Assembly (NCBI RefSeq): GCF_004798865.1
Contig: NW_025335941.1
Span: forward strand, 11,574,874 to 11,638,873
Length of the DNA stretch: 64,000 bases
DNA from: Varanus komodoensis
Taxonomy: Eukaryota; Chordata; Lepidosauria; Squamata; Varanidae
Direction: 5' to 3'
Under the pieces are notes generated by a model. The model was not told the origin of the DNA, did no database searches, and saw only the letters and a program-made list of their open reading frames with translations. The first letter of the stretch is position 1. Each line of letters opens with the position of its first letter. Below are positions 45,866 to 56,715 of the stretch, one piece after another. Both the position numbers and the translations under genes were made by a program.

Positions 45866-46282
45866 GCTGTGAAAGTTGGACCGTAAGGAAGGCTGAGTGA
45901 TGAAGAATTGAGGCCTTTGAATTGTGGTGCTGGAGGAGACTCCTGCGAGTCCCTTGGACAGCAAGGCGATCAAACCGGTCAGTCCTAGAGGAGTTCAACC
46001 CTGACTGCTCATTTGAAGGCCAGATCCTGAAGATGAAACTCAAATACTTTGGCCACCTAATGAGAAGGAAGGACTCCCTGGAGAAGAGCCTAATGTTGGG
46101 AACAATAGATGGCAAAAGAAAAAGGGGACGGCAGAGGATGAGGTGGCTAGATGGAGTCACTGAAGCAGTTGGCGTGAGCTTAAGTGGACTCCAGGGGGTG
46201 GTGGAGGACTGGAAGGCCTGGAGGAATGTTGTCCATGGGGTCGCGATGGGTCGGACATGACTTCGCGACTAACAACAACAAA
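45866..46282 (+). mobile_element. Bov-B (RTE) LINE, 5'-truncated 3' end
   Basis: The + frame reads WCWRRLLRVPWTARRSNRSV, then LKMKLKYFGHLMRRKDSLEK and ends AWRNVVHGVAMGRT. This is the C-terminal end of Bov-B ORF2, followed by a stop and the 3' end GACTAACAACAACAAAC. The 3' 112 codons (45925-46260) are open, while the more 5' part (CESWTVRKA at about 45869) is broken. It is homologous to the minus-strand copy at 34339-34597. Confidence 0.92.
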
Positions 46283-46767
46283 CTAGCTGGGATGGTGATT
46301 TGGTTCTCTGCTTGGCTATCTGCGTAATAGCTGAAACAAACACACAGTTCATATGGCACAAATAAATCCATATTTACATATCCTAGCTTGCAATTTTATT
46401 GGCTTCTGTGGTAGGGATCAGTCAAGACTGCAGATCATACTTCAAAGTTAAGAGATGCAATAAGAAAATTAAGAGTTCAGGGCTGAACAAATTGTGTGGC
46501 ATTTAAAGATGCTCCTCACTTGAGCTACCATTTAGTCTAGAACTGGGCCAAAGAAAACTTAATATGGTTATTAAAAATCGTAGCCATCATTTTCACCCTC
46601 TCATTTTGCTAAGACTATGTCTTATAAGTAGCAAACACAGTCTGGATGTCAGCATGAACAGGCTTGAATATGGCAATATCTTCTAAGTCATACAACTATC
46701 AGAGCTGGGCACACCATGTCCAAGTGAAACCATGCCTGTTGTCTCCGGCCATGGTACATACTAACAG

Positions 46768-46904
46768 TATTATTATTATTAGAACATTTCTATGCCGCCC
46801 CTTGCCGAAGCCTCGGGGCGGCTTACAACACAATAAAATACAATACAAAAATAACAATATAAAATTAAAATTAATAATATAAAATAAATAAATAAATAAA
46901 TAAA
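46768..46904 (-). mobile_element. LINE 3' tail (L2/CR1-clade), antisense
   Basis: TATGCCGCCCCTTGCCGAAG and CTCGGGGCGGCTTACAACAC are the antisense of the GTAAGCCGCCCCGAGG-type close of squamate LINE/SINE copies. It is flanked by TATTATTATTATT on the left and an (AAAT)n run on the right (46876-46904). Confidence 0.55.
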
Positions 46905-48877
46905 TAGCCTGTGGCAGGAGTATATCCCTTCTATAACTTTGTGGGGGGGGGTTACTGCCCCACAGCTAAGGGAAAACAGCCATATAAATCTGTACTTTGA
47001 GCTATTCCCTCTTGGCTTCAAACTCTGTGGTCTCCACAGTTGTGCTCTTCTTGTGGCAATCTGCCACCTAGTAACTAAAGATGGTACTGTAGGCTTTAAA
47101 TGTGGACACATTTAATTAAAATGTGTGTGTGTGAAAGCTCTTCCGGACAACACTTCTCCGTGTCAGCTCTGTGTGAAAGTGAGATATTTTTACAGTTTGA
47201 CCTGAAACAAAAGATAACTGGCTCCTCATTTAGGTTGATACTTTCCTTATAGTCTAGTTCTACCCTCAATTAATAAAACTAGCCTATCTATTCCAAGGCT
47301 TCACACACAGGACTCCACTTTCATGTTTGGTCAGTTCTGCCCCTCTGCCCTGTGGTGTGGCCTCATTAGCTGCACATGACATGACAAGCAGCTCCTAATG
47401 CTACCATTACTTTCAGCTGGAGTAGCGTGGCCGGCCAACTGTTCCTTGTGCCCTTCCTTTCACAGTGTGTGCTTTTAATTAAATAACCCCAAGGTACTCA
47501 TACCTAAATTCATCTTAGGTGCATTTCAGGTATTGAGCTTTTATGGTCCTGGAGCTATGATGCTAAGGGATAGCCAGACACCCCCTTGTATTATTATGGA
47601 CATAATATGGCTACTATATATGAATCCCATCACTGTGAAGGTTCCTCTTCATATAAGAAGTTTCATTTGTTTCCTCTGCAAGCCAAGCTTTCCACTGCCA
47701 TTGTCACCAGCCGCTATTCCTCCTCCTCTTTCTCATCATTGCTTACTTGACAAGCAGAGAGCCCACGGGCAAGTAGGCAGGGGCACTGACTGCTTCTCCT
47801 TTCCTGTGCCCCAGTTGTCTGGGCCATGGGGAGAGGGGCAGCTGAGCAAGCAGTGTGCCAAAGTGAAGAGGGGGAACAACTTCATGGAGTCTTGTGGCAG
47901 GTGCCCAAACCTGCCTACCCTTGGTGGTGAGCCAGCTTGAACTCTGTGGCTCTTACTTCTGAGTGGCAAGTTTAGGATTATGGGGCTAGCAAGGAAAGAA
48001 AGGGTATCAATGCAAGACAAAACAGTGCTGGTAATAAGAAAAGAATGCCATCATATTTAGTTTGACATCATTCCAATTTCAATAAGTGTTGGCTTACAGG
48101 TTTTGGAAATGAAATGCTTTGTTGAGAGATGACCCTATTCTCTGCTGTAGATTTGCTTTTGGTTTTAATTGAATAAATAGCACCAGCATAAATATAATGG
48201 AAGACACAATGTCAGTTTAATATGTACCCCAAGTTAAATATAAGTGGAAAATAGTTTGTGTTTAGACATTGATAAATATTGTGTAGCGTATGCAGCTATG
48301 TAGATTCCAGTAAGTGAGACATTCATCCAATTTGCCTGCTATGTTAGCAGTTTGTACCCCATTTTGTCTGTGAATATGATCCACTAACTTTCCGATTTCT
48401 GAAATGTCCAAACTTTTCTATATCTTAGTTTCAAATACAAGGAAGTTACTGAATTTTTAAATAGAATTCGGTTTTCTAGCATGTTTTGCCTTATACTGTG
48501 ACGTACACTTTGCCTTATACTTCGTTGCACCACGGCCCTACTATCCTATCTATCTTTAATGATTTGATAAGTGGCTTCCTTACACAGTCTCCCTCCACTG
48601 GGAAAGACCAAGCTACATTTCCCGTGAAGCATTTGTGGAATGAGCCCGGTGAAAATGCTGTCTTGCACAAAGTACATTTTTGTGTAGCTCTTATAAAGCT
48701 TGCTTTTCAACTGATACCTAGTAATGCTAGGTGTCTAATTTAACAGGCTGAAGGCTGTATCAAAGGAAGAACCTTTTATTGTTTTAATACAGAAGTTTTA
48801 AAAACTTTATAACTATAGAGATTTCCACCAAAGAGTAGCTAAGATGTATATGAATGCAATTTATGGGTGCATCTTGC

Positions 48878-48911
48878 AAAAAAAAGAAAAAAAAAAGAAA
48901 AAGAAAAGGAA
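48878..48911. repeat. A-rich low-complexity tract
   Basis: A runs broken by single G residues, without a recognisable SINE or LINE body upstream of it. Confidence 0.8.
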
Positions 48912-50646
48912 ATAACATGGTCCCATGTTCTCAAGAGAGCTGGTGTGATGTATGTATGCTATCAAAGTGTTTTGCCCTGTTGTTCAGCTGAAAACTTTAC
49001 CAGAATAGCTTAGACATGATCAATAAATCACTTGCATATAATCAATAAGTTGTTCACATATAATCAATAAAGCAAGACAGTGCCTGACCATAGCCTAATC
49101 TAAAAGAAGGAAAAAGGATGGGGAAGGGAAGAGGGAAGACAGCAAATGCAAGACCAGTTTTTGCAGTTCTTATATTGACCAGTTAGAATGGAAATGCTTC
49201 AGAGAAAAAGGAGCCAAGAAGAGCTGATTGCTAACAATATTGCACTCCTCCCTTTATTTTACATTATATATTATAAAAAATAGATGTTTAAGCCACCCTT
49301 TCCTTTCTTTATGGCAACTTACCATGGCATTTTATATAGTATGCATAAAATTTATCACACATTCATTTTGCTTTTCTTCTTAATATGTGTAGCAAAACTA
49401 CTTCTAAGTCTCATGACTTTTAAGAACAATTTTTATCATGAAATAAAGAATTTCAGAAAATGGTGATGACTTGTTTCGGGGGATGAGAAATCTTGCTGTA
49501 ATTTAAGCTTTGAAATCCCAGCCGCAGTGCCCATTGCAGGTTGGTATGTCCCTCAATGGCATCACTTACATAATATCCTAATTAGAAATTACAGGTTTTG
49601 GACTGCTAGAATCATTTTCTAGTCTTTTTTTTAATTTGCCAAGTATAGCCATTCCTTACAAAACTTGATAAATGCACACAGAGAACATTTAGCAGAAGTT
49701 CACTCTTCATATTTTTGCATGCACTCTGCTCTGTATTTGAACATGGAAAATCACTTTGTCTTTGTGCTTCTAACATTAATTGCTTCTTTAAGTGTTAAAT
49801 GCTGCAGAAGTGAACCCCCTGTCCATGTGTGCACTTTTGAGTGCTACTCTAATATATTCCTGTCCATGCCATTACAGCAGCTTCAATGTTGTTTGATTCT
49901 AGACCTCACCTTTCCCCCACCCCCAACTTTAAGAATGAATGTCTGACCTTAGGAAATAGAGCAGAAAATCAATCTACATCATAGTATCATGTGTGACATT
50001 TTGATTACATAAATAGTTCATCAGTGCATAATGATGCAGGGTGCTGGATCTTACCCTAAACATTCACCCAGCTGAAGCAGCTGCCTTAATATTTGCTGAG
50101 AGTGCGCTGCAACCACACAGCCTCCATCATCGCTGTTTGGTGTCAGTCTTTGGAGTTTTTAGCAGAGGAGAATAAGCACACTTAGGGAAATCTAGTTCCC
50201 AAGTAACCATTCAATGGTGGCTTCCAGTGCCGCAGTGTGTACCATGGTTCACTGCCATGCTGCTGTATTTGGTGTTTTGGGGTGGCATAGTGAAAACCAG
50301 TGGTGCCCTGTGGCAAGCCTCTACCCTGGAATATGTTTGTTCTCTAGTGAAACTTGGAAAACCTCAAAGAATTTTTTCCTTGAGGTAGGTAGCCTACAGG
50401 GAAGCAGTTCTAACACAATATGGCTCTTTCCCTTCATCACTACTATGAAAGGTATGACTGATCAAGCAAACACCCCTTTGTGATCACCATTCAGCAACTG
50501 GGATGATCATGTTTTCTCACATCACTTATACTTGTTCTGTGTTTTATAACTCAATTGATTTTGTACTACTAAGATAATCCAGGTTGATTAGTATGGAAAG
50601 TAGAGATTAGTTGGAGAATGGCTGGATGGATAGAGAACAGTTAATC

Positions 50647-50706
50647 AGGTTCTATATGTTCATGAGAGGTCGCAAGTCATAACAACCTATCATGAACATA
50701 TAACCG
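50647..50706. other. Inverted repeat / hairpin
   Basis: TATATGTTCATGAGAGG (50653-50669) pairs with CCTATCATGAACATATA (50686-50702), 16 of 17 positions, with a 16-base loop. Allowing a 2-base bulge, GGTT and AACC extend the stem. The size is close to a small pre-miRNA, but an AT-rich MITE remnant is equally possible. Confidence 0.6.
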
Positions 50707-51059
50707 TACAAATAACCATATTTATAACCTTAAAATTGTTTGACATATTTCCATTGCTTGCGAGATGAAAATAAATAGCTGTTTTCAGGGGCCCTGTTTA
50801 TAACCACTGGCTAGCCTTTTTGCCCACAAGCAAATTTCTAAGTTTTTTTCTGCCTTGGGGTGGGGTGGGGAGGGGAGCGGGGAAGCTGGCGTAAAAGCAC
50901 CTGAAAGAGAAATCAGTTCAGGTAGGCATGTGCGGCTGCTTTTGGCAAGCTCCAGCTGGAATTAGTGCTGCTGGGGAAGGCTGAGAGAGGAACCTGACAG
51001 TGATGCAATGTTAGGTAGATTCCTGCCCAGTTCAGCAAGTTGATAGAATTTTCAACCAG

Positions 51060-51205
51060 CCTTTCCTAGGAAATAGAGTAGAGGTGTGGTGAATCTAAGT
51101 CATTTGAGTGGGATGGTGTGACCTAGTGTCCTGCACCAGCAGGGGGTTGGACCCAGTGGTCTTCTTGGCCACTTTCAGCCCTACCATTCTTTGAATTAAT
51201 GAATA
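51060..51205 (+). mobile_element. CR1 LINE 3' end
   Basis: AGCAGGGGGTTGGACCCAGTG, GTCTTCTTGGCCACTTTCAG and CCCTACCATTCTTTGAATTA match the close of amniote CR1 (GGGGTTGGACTAGATGGCC ... ATGATTCTATGA). Only the last 150 bases are present. Confidence 0.7.
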
Positions 51206-51524
51206 ACAAGCTTCTTATGCTTTCAGTTGAATAGCTCCATGATATTTGTGAAGTGGTATTCAAAAATTCACATTTTGAAAAGAAAGGGCTGGAAGAAGAT
51301 CACATACAATATGGTTCCTGGTGTTGGTGCTAACTCTTGACTTTTTCTTTAGTCCTGCTATCATGTTGCCCTTGAATCCATTGCTCTTTGGCCCCAACTC
51401 AGAGCAGACAGGCATGTGCTCTGGGGTATTGTCCAGAGATCTAAGGACTGCGATAGCTGAAGGCATGTTTATGCTTTTCATTGTAAAAAAAATAGCAATG
51501 GGTGAAATTCTGAAATTCCTGTCT

Positions 51525-51620
51525 ATTCATTAATGGCCCAATTAAAATCAATTGATCTGTCAAGAGGCCAATGAGCTAATTAGAAATTCAGTCATCCTAA
51601 ATGTCATCCCACTAGGAACA
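51525..51620. promoter_or_regulatory. Candidate intronic enhancer (homeodomain motif cluster)
   Basis: Within about 80 bases lie TCATTAATGG, CCAATTAAAATCAATTGATC, a Meis/Tgif-like CTGTCAA and GAGCTAATTAGAAATTC. It is repeat-free and flanked by DNA of lower motif density. The role is inferred from motifs only. Confidence 0.35.
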
Positions 51621-52217
51621 TAAAGAAGCTCAGTGATTCTCACAAGCAGACCCTGCCAGACAGATCCCTCACTCCCTTTGCTCATTCTTTACTTTCCCTG
51701 TTCCTGATTTACCTAGTTGTGGATGACTGCAGGGAGGTGACCTTTGATATGCTATGTGTGCTTGTTGTAGCATTTTGGTCCTATGAAACTCCCTTCCAAA
51801 CACCATCATGGGTTGGTGAATTTTGAACAGGTAAGCAGGTAGACCTTTTGTACCTCAAACAAGCTTGGAGAAAACTGAACACATTGAATTTGCTGTTCTT
51901 TAAACTGCCCCCAAATGGAACTTTATCCCCATCATTGGTGAAAAATGGCATAGAACAGATTCTGCCCAGGATGACAAGGTTCCAAACTAACTTTCTTGTA
52001 GTCAGGAAGAGTCATTATGGCAGGATCCAACTTCAATTCTTCATTGCATTTCTCATTTTCTCCCATTGACAGAGAAAAGAACAGTGACTAGACAGCAACT
52101 TATTTCCCCTAGAAATAATACTTTTTTATTTTGACCAGATTTGTCATAGCACTTAGTTTGGACTCTTTCCTTGCAAATTCATTTCATACTAAAAACCTTT
52201 GTAACTAGTACTCAACG

Positions 52218-52235
52218 TTTTTTTTTTTTTTTTTT
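52218..52235. repeat. Poly-T tract
   Basis: Eighteen T in a row; no adjacent SINE or LINE recognised. Confidence 0.9.
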
Positions 52236-52467
52236 CCTTTCCCTTTTTGTTCTTCAAATTCCATACCAACCTTTCAGGCCCATGGAACAGAACATCATTT
52301 TCACATTACGTTTTCTGAACCAAGCACTTTATTACTTGATTTTACATTGTTCTCTTTTAGCAAAAGAGAAGTAAAACTGTTCTCTTTTACTGCAGAAGTA
52401 AAACATTGTTTCATTATTTGCCTGTTAGTTAGCATGAAACTTGCAAAATCTAGAGTTAGACAATATT

Positions 52468-52493
52468 CCCCCCCTTTTTTTTGGGGGGGGGGG
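52468..52493. repeat. C7-T8-G11 homopolymer trio
   Basis: Seven C, eight T and eleven G in direct succession. The C and G runs can pair across the T loop as a hairpin, and the G run is a likely sequencing problem spot. Confidence 0.9.
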
Positions 52494-52599
52494 CTCAAAC
52501 CAACCAACCAAACCTTGAGATCATCAGAGGAAGCCTTGCTGATTGTTCCAAAATTATTGGCATGTCACCACGTAATGCCTTGATGGTAGGCCTCCTTGA

Positions 52600-52860
52600 A
52601 AAACCCTTACTTGTGTAGTTTGCCAGGTGGAAAATACAGCATTTTAAAATACCTCCTGAAAACACACCTGCTCATCCAGGCTTTTCCCAGCTTGTAATTA
52701 AGTATCCCACTCCATTTTACTGTTCCTGTGCTGTTCTGTATCATTGTAATCTGAATGGTTTTAAAACTGTATTTTATATCTGATTTTAACACTTACATGT
52801 AAACCACTTAAAGATATTTTAAAATATGTAACAGTATAGGAATGTTTCAGATAAATAATA
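52600..52860 (+). mobile_element. L2-like LINE 3' end
   Basis: CCTCCTGAAAACACACCTGC and CATCCAGGCTTTTCCCAGC resemble the end of L2-like ORF2 (lysine-rich, 'KTHLFIQAF'-like). It closes with TGTAAACCACTTAAAGATAT...GTTTCAGATAAATAATAATG. Diverged and 5'-truncated. Confidence 0.55.
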
Positions 52861-52983
52861 ATGAGCATGCTTTTGAATTCATCAGAACTCTTCATCAGGT
52901 AAGATGTGAAGCAAAATGGATGGTGGAGGTGGGAAAGAGAAAAATGCTGAGCTACAGTTTCAGAATGTTCTGGCTATTAACAT

Positions 52984-53622
52984 CAAGCCAGCTCCTCTCC
53001 CTTGCTTTGCTTAACATCCAGTCTAATAAAGTGTCCTGGAGGACTCAATGCTTCATCACTACTTTTTAAACATTGCTTGGTGGCAGCAAATTGCCTTGTG
53101 GTCAACAACAGAAAGTTGTTGGTCAGGTGTGAACTCGGTATGCCAGAAAGAGTGTTTTAAGTCCTCTCCCTTATACACCAGCCACATCACATGCAGCGCA
53201 TACCTGTTGTGAGCTGGGGTTCTCCTCCCTTTGCACATTCATGGCAACAGACCATTATTTTTGAAAAGTTCTCTAGTCATCAAAGTAAGCCCAATAAACT
53301 CAGTCCCCACAGAATGTATCTCTGAGCATGCGCAGAACAGTTCTCTGAACCCAACTACTTCCAGAAGCCCTCCTTTTGAGTATGTCTGGGCCCAATCCCT
53401 TCAAGAGGGCCTGAGTGGAAGTGAGCACGCCTTCCCTCTGTATGCTAGTTGAGTAGCTCTCTTCTCCCAATGCCCTGTCATGGGATCAAGATTCATGCCA
53501 GCTTCGTCCATCTCTGAGAGCTGCTCTCCCATGCATCTACCTGACAGCTATTACTACCAAGCCAGCTCCTCTCCCTTGCTTTGCTTAACATCCAGACTGT
53601 TAAAAGTGCCCTGGAGAACTCA
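52984..53622 (+). repeat. Direct repeats of about 64 bp, 574 bp apart
   Basis: The sequence starting CAAGCCAGCTCCTCTCCC at 52984-53047 recurs at 53558-53622 with few differences, both followed by a GTGTCCTGGAG/GTGCCCTGGAG stretch and GAACTCA. The DNA between has raised GC and no recognised gene. Direct repeats around a short interior fit either a small local duplication or the remains of an LTR-type fossil; no pol, gag or primer-binding site was recognised, so no family is assigned. Confidence 0.6.
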
Positions 53623-55187
53623 GAGCCTGACTCTTGCTTATCCTTTGAGCATGCCTGAGCACCTGGGAAGAGCAGAGGGCCCCTTTCCCAGGCCCCCTCC
53701 CCACTTCATTTTTAGACTGTGTCCAGGTCAGCATGACCTGAGAGTGCATGCCAAGAACAATGGCCACCATCCTTCGCAACAATAGCCATCAGTGTTATCT
53801 GCCCCCAGGGCCATGGTGCCACCAGGATGCTACATTTGCTCATGACTGGACTGATGTATGGGAAATATGTTCCTCTTTCACTACATGGGAATCAGCAACA
53901 TGGGTAATGACTTTAGGCAGCAATCCTGTACACACTATGCGCATGGATCCCACTGTGAGTTGTTTCTGCACTGTTCCGTGGTAAGCACAGCATGTAGGCC
54001 ATTTGAACCAATCCTAGGATGGGGCACACTAAATAAACATGTTCCATGTCCTGATCTGGTGGAGGTGGACATATTTGCAGCCAGATTAAATCAGATAGGA
54101 CAGGCCGGACTGACCATTTCAGAGGGGCAGAGGTGACTTTAATGTGGACTTCCATTTACAGCAGTGGCATTTAACATTTTCCAAATTTAATATTTATATT
54201 TTTTTCTATATAGTGCCTAAGGCAGATAGGAAAGGTGGAAACAAACTCAGTGTTTGTTAAAAAAAAGGCATTGCAAACTCAGTATAGAAATAAAAAGAAG
54301 ACAGAAACAATCAAATAAAAACACAGCTAATATGTATGAAAAACAGGCAGCCAGATGCATAAGTCACGAGTCTCTCTGCATAAAATGGACTTACACTTTT
54401 ATGGAATATCTCCAGAGAAGGGGCTGGATAGGTTTTTCTTGGGAGTTGCTCAGCGCATGGCCACTGAGAAGGACCAGTCTTGAGTCTCCACCAAGTGAGC
54501 ACCATCTATTGGCGAGAAAAAGAGAACTGATCCAAAGATCTGAAGACTTAGAAAGAGATTCAAATAATAGTAGGCAGACCTTCAAGTCACCTGGCCCCAA
54601 GTGTCACTCTGAATGGAAACAAATGGGTAGATGGTGGAGTTGTAACTTAGGGGGCACCCATGAGGCTGGTCCGGGTCAGCTATATGGCATCAGCATCCAG
54701 AATTTGCTGAAGGTCCCAAACACTGGAAGGTCCCACATGGAATATGCTACAATAATCCAAATGAAATTTTGTTCTCCCTTGAAGAACTATTCTTGTGTGT
54801 ATATGCCAGCTATCTCAGTATATTTGGATTCTAGTTTATCCAAAAGGTAGCTTAATTTTCAATTTTTTTATTTAGCTTTATTGGTATTCTGCTTGGTAAG
54901 GCATGTTCTCTGGATGACTTACAACTTCAAATGTACTAGTATCAAATGTGATAGTAAAATACATCTTAGGGGGATTTTGAATCTTGCCATTTTAAACCAT
55001 GAGATCACATCTCAAATATCAGTCCTTGACTGTGCTCCACATATATTTAAAGTGTTTATTTAAAGTAAGTTTTGCTTCAATTTCTATTAAGTTCTAAGAA
55101 TATTATGCAGTTGCCTTTTTAAAATAAGTTTGTCCATATGTTATAGCATGACAGAACATAATCTATAAGAGCTTTTCCACTTCTGTG
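53623..55187. other. Intron, no gene recognised
   Basis: A GC-raised first part (to about 54150) contains a possible MITE arm near 53920 (GCAGCAATCCTGTACACAC). The 198-codon open frame at 54254-54850 resembles no known protein and starts in A-rich DNA, so I treat it as chance. Confidence 0.35.
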
Positions 55188-55229
55188 ATATATATATATA
55201 TATATATGATATATATATATATATATATG
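55188..55229. repeat. (AT)n microsatellite, two blocks
   Basis: Two runs of alternating AT joined by a TGAT, giving an overall self-complementary stretch. Confidence 0.9.
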
Positions 55230-55319
55230 GAGGGGGAGTCCCAACTTTTCTGGAGTTGTGCTCTTAATTGTTACTTATTAAAAATAACGAACTATCTTAC
55301 CAATCATACACTTGTTCTT

Positions 55320-55640
55320 TTTTTTTCCTGTAGATTTAATTAGCATTTTTTACCCCTTTCGCTAGGCTGGCAGAGCTGAGAGGAGGAAAACTGCATCAAT
55401 TTGAAACCTTGTTAGAAATTTATGAAGTGCTAAAATGTTTTATTCCCAGAGGCTGGTTTGCCAGCTGTCACTGGTAAGCCATTCGCTGCCTGCCTGTGAG
55501 TATGTCTGTGATAGCAAAGGGAGGCAGTAGGCCACAGTCAACAAGAGCTTGTACATTATTTGGCAGATTATACACTCAATAATTAGCAGGAAGTGGAGTG
55601 CGACTAATTACTTTTCTCCACAATTGGCCAATGACATTTT
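55320..55640. promoter_or_regulatory. Candidate conserved non-coding element
   Basis: Repeat-free with TAATTAGCA, TTTCGCTAGGCTGGCAGAG, AACTGCATCAATTTG, GCCAGCTGTCACTGG (an E-box), and CAATAATTAGCAGGAAG close together, and with conserved-looking CpGs. It has no coding frame with a recognisable product. Composition is typical of deeply conserved enhancers near neural adhesion genes; function is inferred. Confidence 0.35.
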
Positions 55641-55820
55641 AGAGGAGGCCAATATGGTGTTTGACAATAGAAATGCAGAATGGAGAAGATTTTTGGCCTT
55701 TTGCACAATTATAGAGCTTGGAGAGACCCATAGGTCACTGAAGCTAACGCCTTGTCCCAATATCATAACTAAAGTATTAATGGGTAGCTAGATATTTTAA
55801 TTAATTGTTATTTGATCCAG

Positions 55821-55990
55821 CGTGGTGTAGTGGTTAAGAATGCTAGACCAAAAGATCTGGGTTCTAGTTCCCACTCAGCCATGAAGCCTATTGGAAGACT
55901 TTGGATCACTCACAGACTCTTAGCCTAACCTGCCTTGCAAGGTTGTTGTGAGGACAGAATAAAGAGAAAGAAAATCTTGTAAGCCATTCC
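55821..55990 (+). mobile_element. tRNA-derived CORE/MIR-like SINE
   Basis: A box CGTGGTGTAGTGGTTAAGAA (55821), B box GGGTTCTAGTTCCC (55859), then CACTCAGCCATGAAGCC and CTAACCTGCCTTGCAAGG and TTGTTGTGAGGACAGAATAA. It is the best-preserved member of the family in this window. Confidence 0.82.
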
Positions 55991-56604
55991 TCATTCCTTG
56001 TTAGAGGAAGAATGGCAGAATTAGATGCAATATTATAATAACTGTAACAATCCAGTCTTTATGGCAATGCCCTCACCCATTGATTTTCAGCAACAAAGAT
56101 ACAAACTGCAAATATAAAACATTTTTAAAAACCAGCAAAACAAACCCAGCATAAAATGTCAGGGGGGAAATAGTGATAAAGACATTAATCAGGAAAGGCA
56201 AAGCAAAACATATCTTTAGAGCCAATTTAATAGCAGCTAGAGAGTGCTTAACCAATGATGCATTCAGACTTTTATCATACACATGCCCTGTTTCATCTAT
56301 GTAATTTTATAGAGGGTTCTGACAGCACTGTCTTCCCTTCACCTGTTTTGCCCCTGCTTTCTCCATCTTTATTTTCCCACCAATAATCTTTTAAAGAGAA
56401 AAAGTCAGAATAGCTGCACCATGCCTTTTCAGTGGGGGCATTATGAATCACCAGTCTGTAAGTGCCCACAGATCTTTTGAGAGAGAGATGTTGGGTCACC
56501 ATTGAAAAGATGCTGCCTTCACTACCTGACAACTAGGTATTTCCTTGAACAGATCATGTGTAAAACAGGCACGGGCCTGTTTTCCCCAGTTCATGCCTTC
56601 CGAG

Positions 56605-56715
56605 TGTTTTGGATCTATACTCCCAACAGCCCCAACCAGCATGACCAATGATCAGGAATATAGGGAGTTGTAGTCCAAAACTCCTGGCAGATACCATATT
56701 AGGAAAGGTTGCTTT
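56605..56715. mobile_element. Palindromic MITE (ACAACTCCCA type)
   Basis: TTTTGGATCTATACTCCCAAC on the left and GGGAGTTGTAGTCCAAAAC on the right are inverted copies around AACCAGCATGACCAATGATC, ending near TTAGGAAAGGTTGC. This is the best-preserved copy of this family in the window. Confidence 0.7.

Larger units (their letters stand above)
46905..51055. other. Long AT-rich intron stretch
   Basis: No gene recognised. It contains an A-rich tract (48878-48911), a repeated CATATAATCAATAA motif (49034 and 49056), a GC-richer block at 47690-47940 with open frames that resemble nothing known, and a hairpin at 50647-50706 (separate entry). 49490-50160 is repeat-poor. Confidence 0.35.

Noticed and set aside
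54254-54850. 198-codon open frame
   Set aside because: Begins in A-rich low-complexity sequence; lysine/arginine-rich start, no family resemblance, no splice sites or neighbours that support it.
55821-55875. tRNA gene
   Set aside because: Same reason: A and B boxes belong to a CORE/MIR-like SINE with its conserved body.
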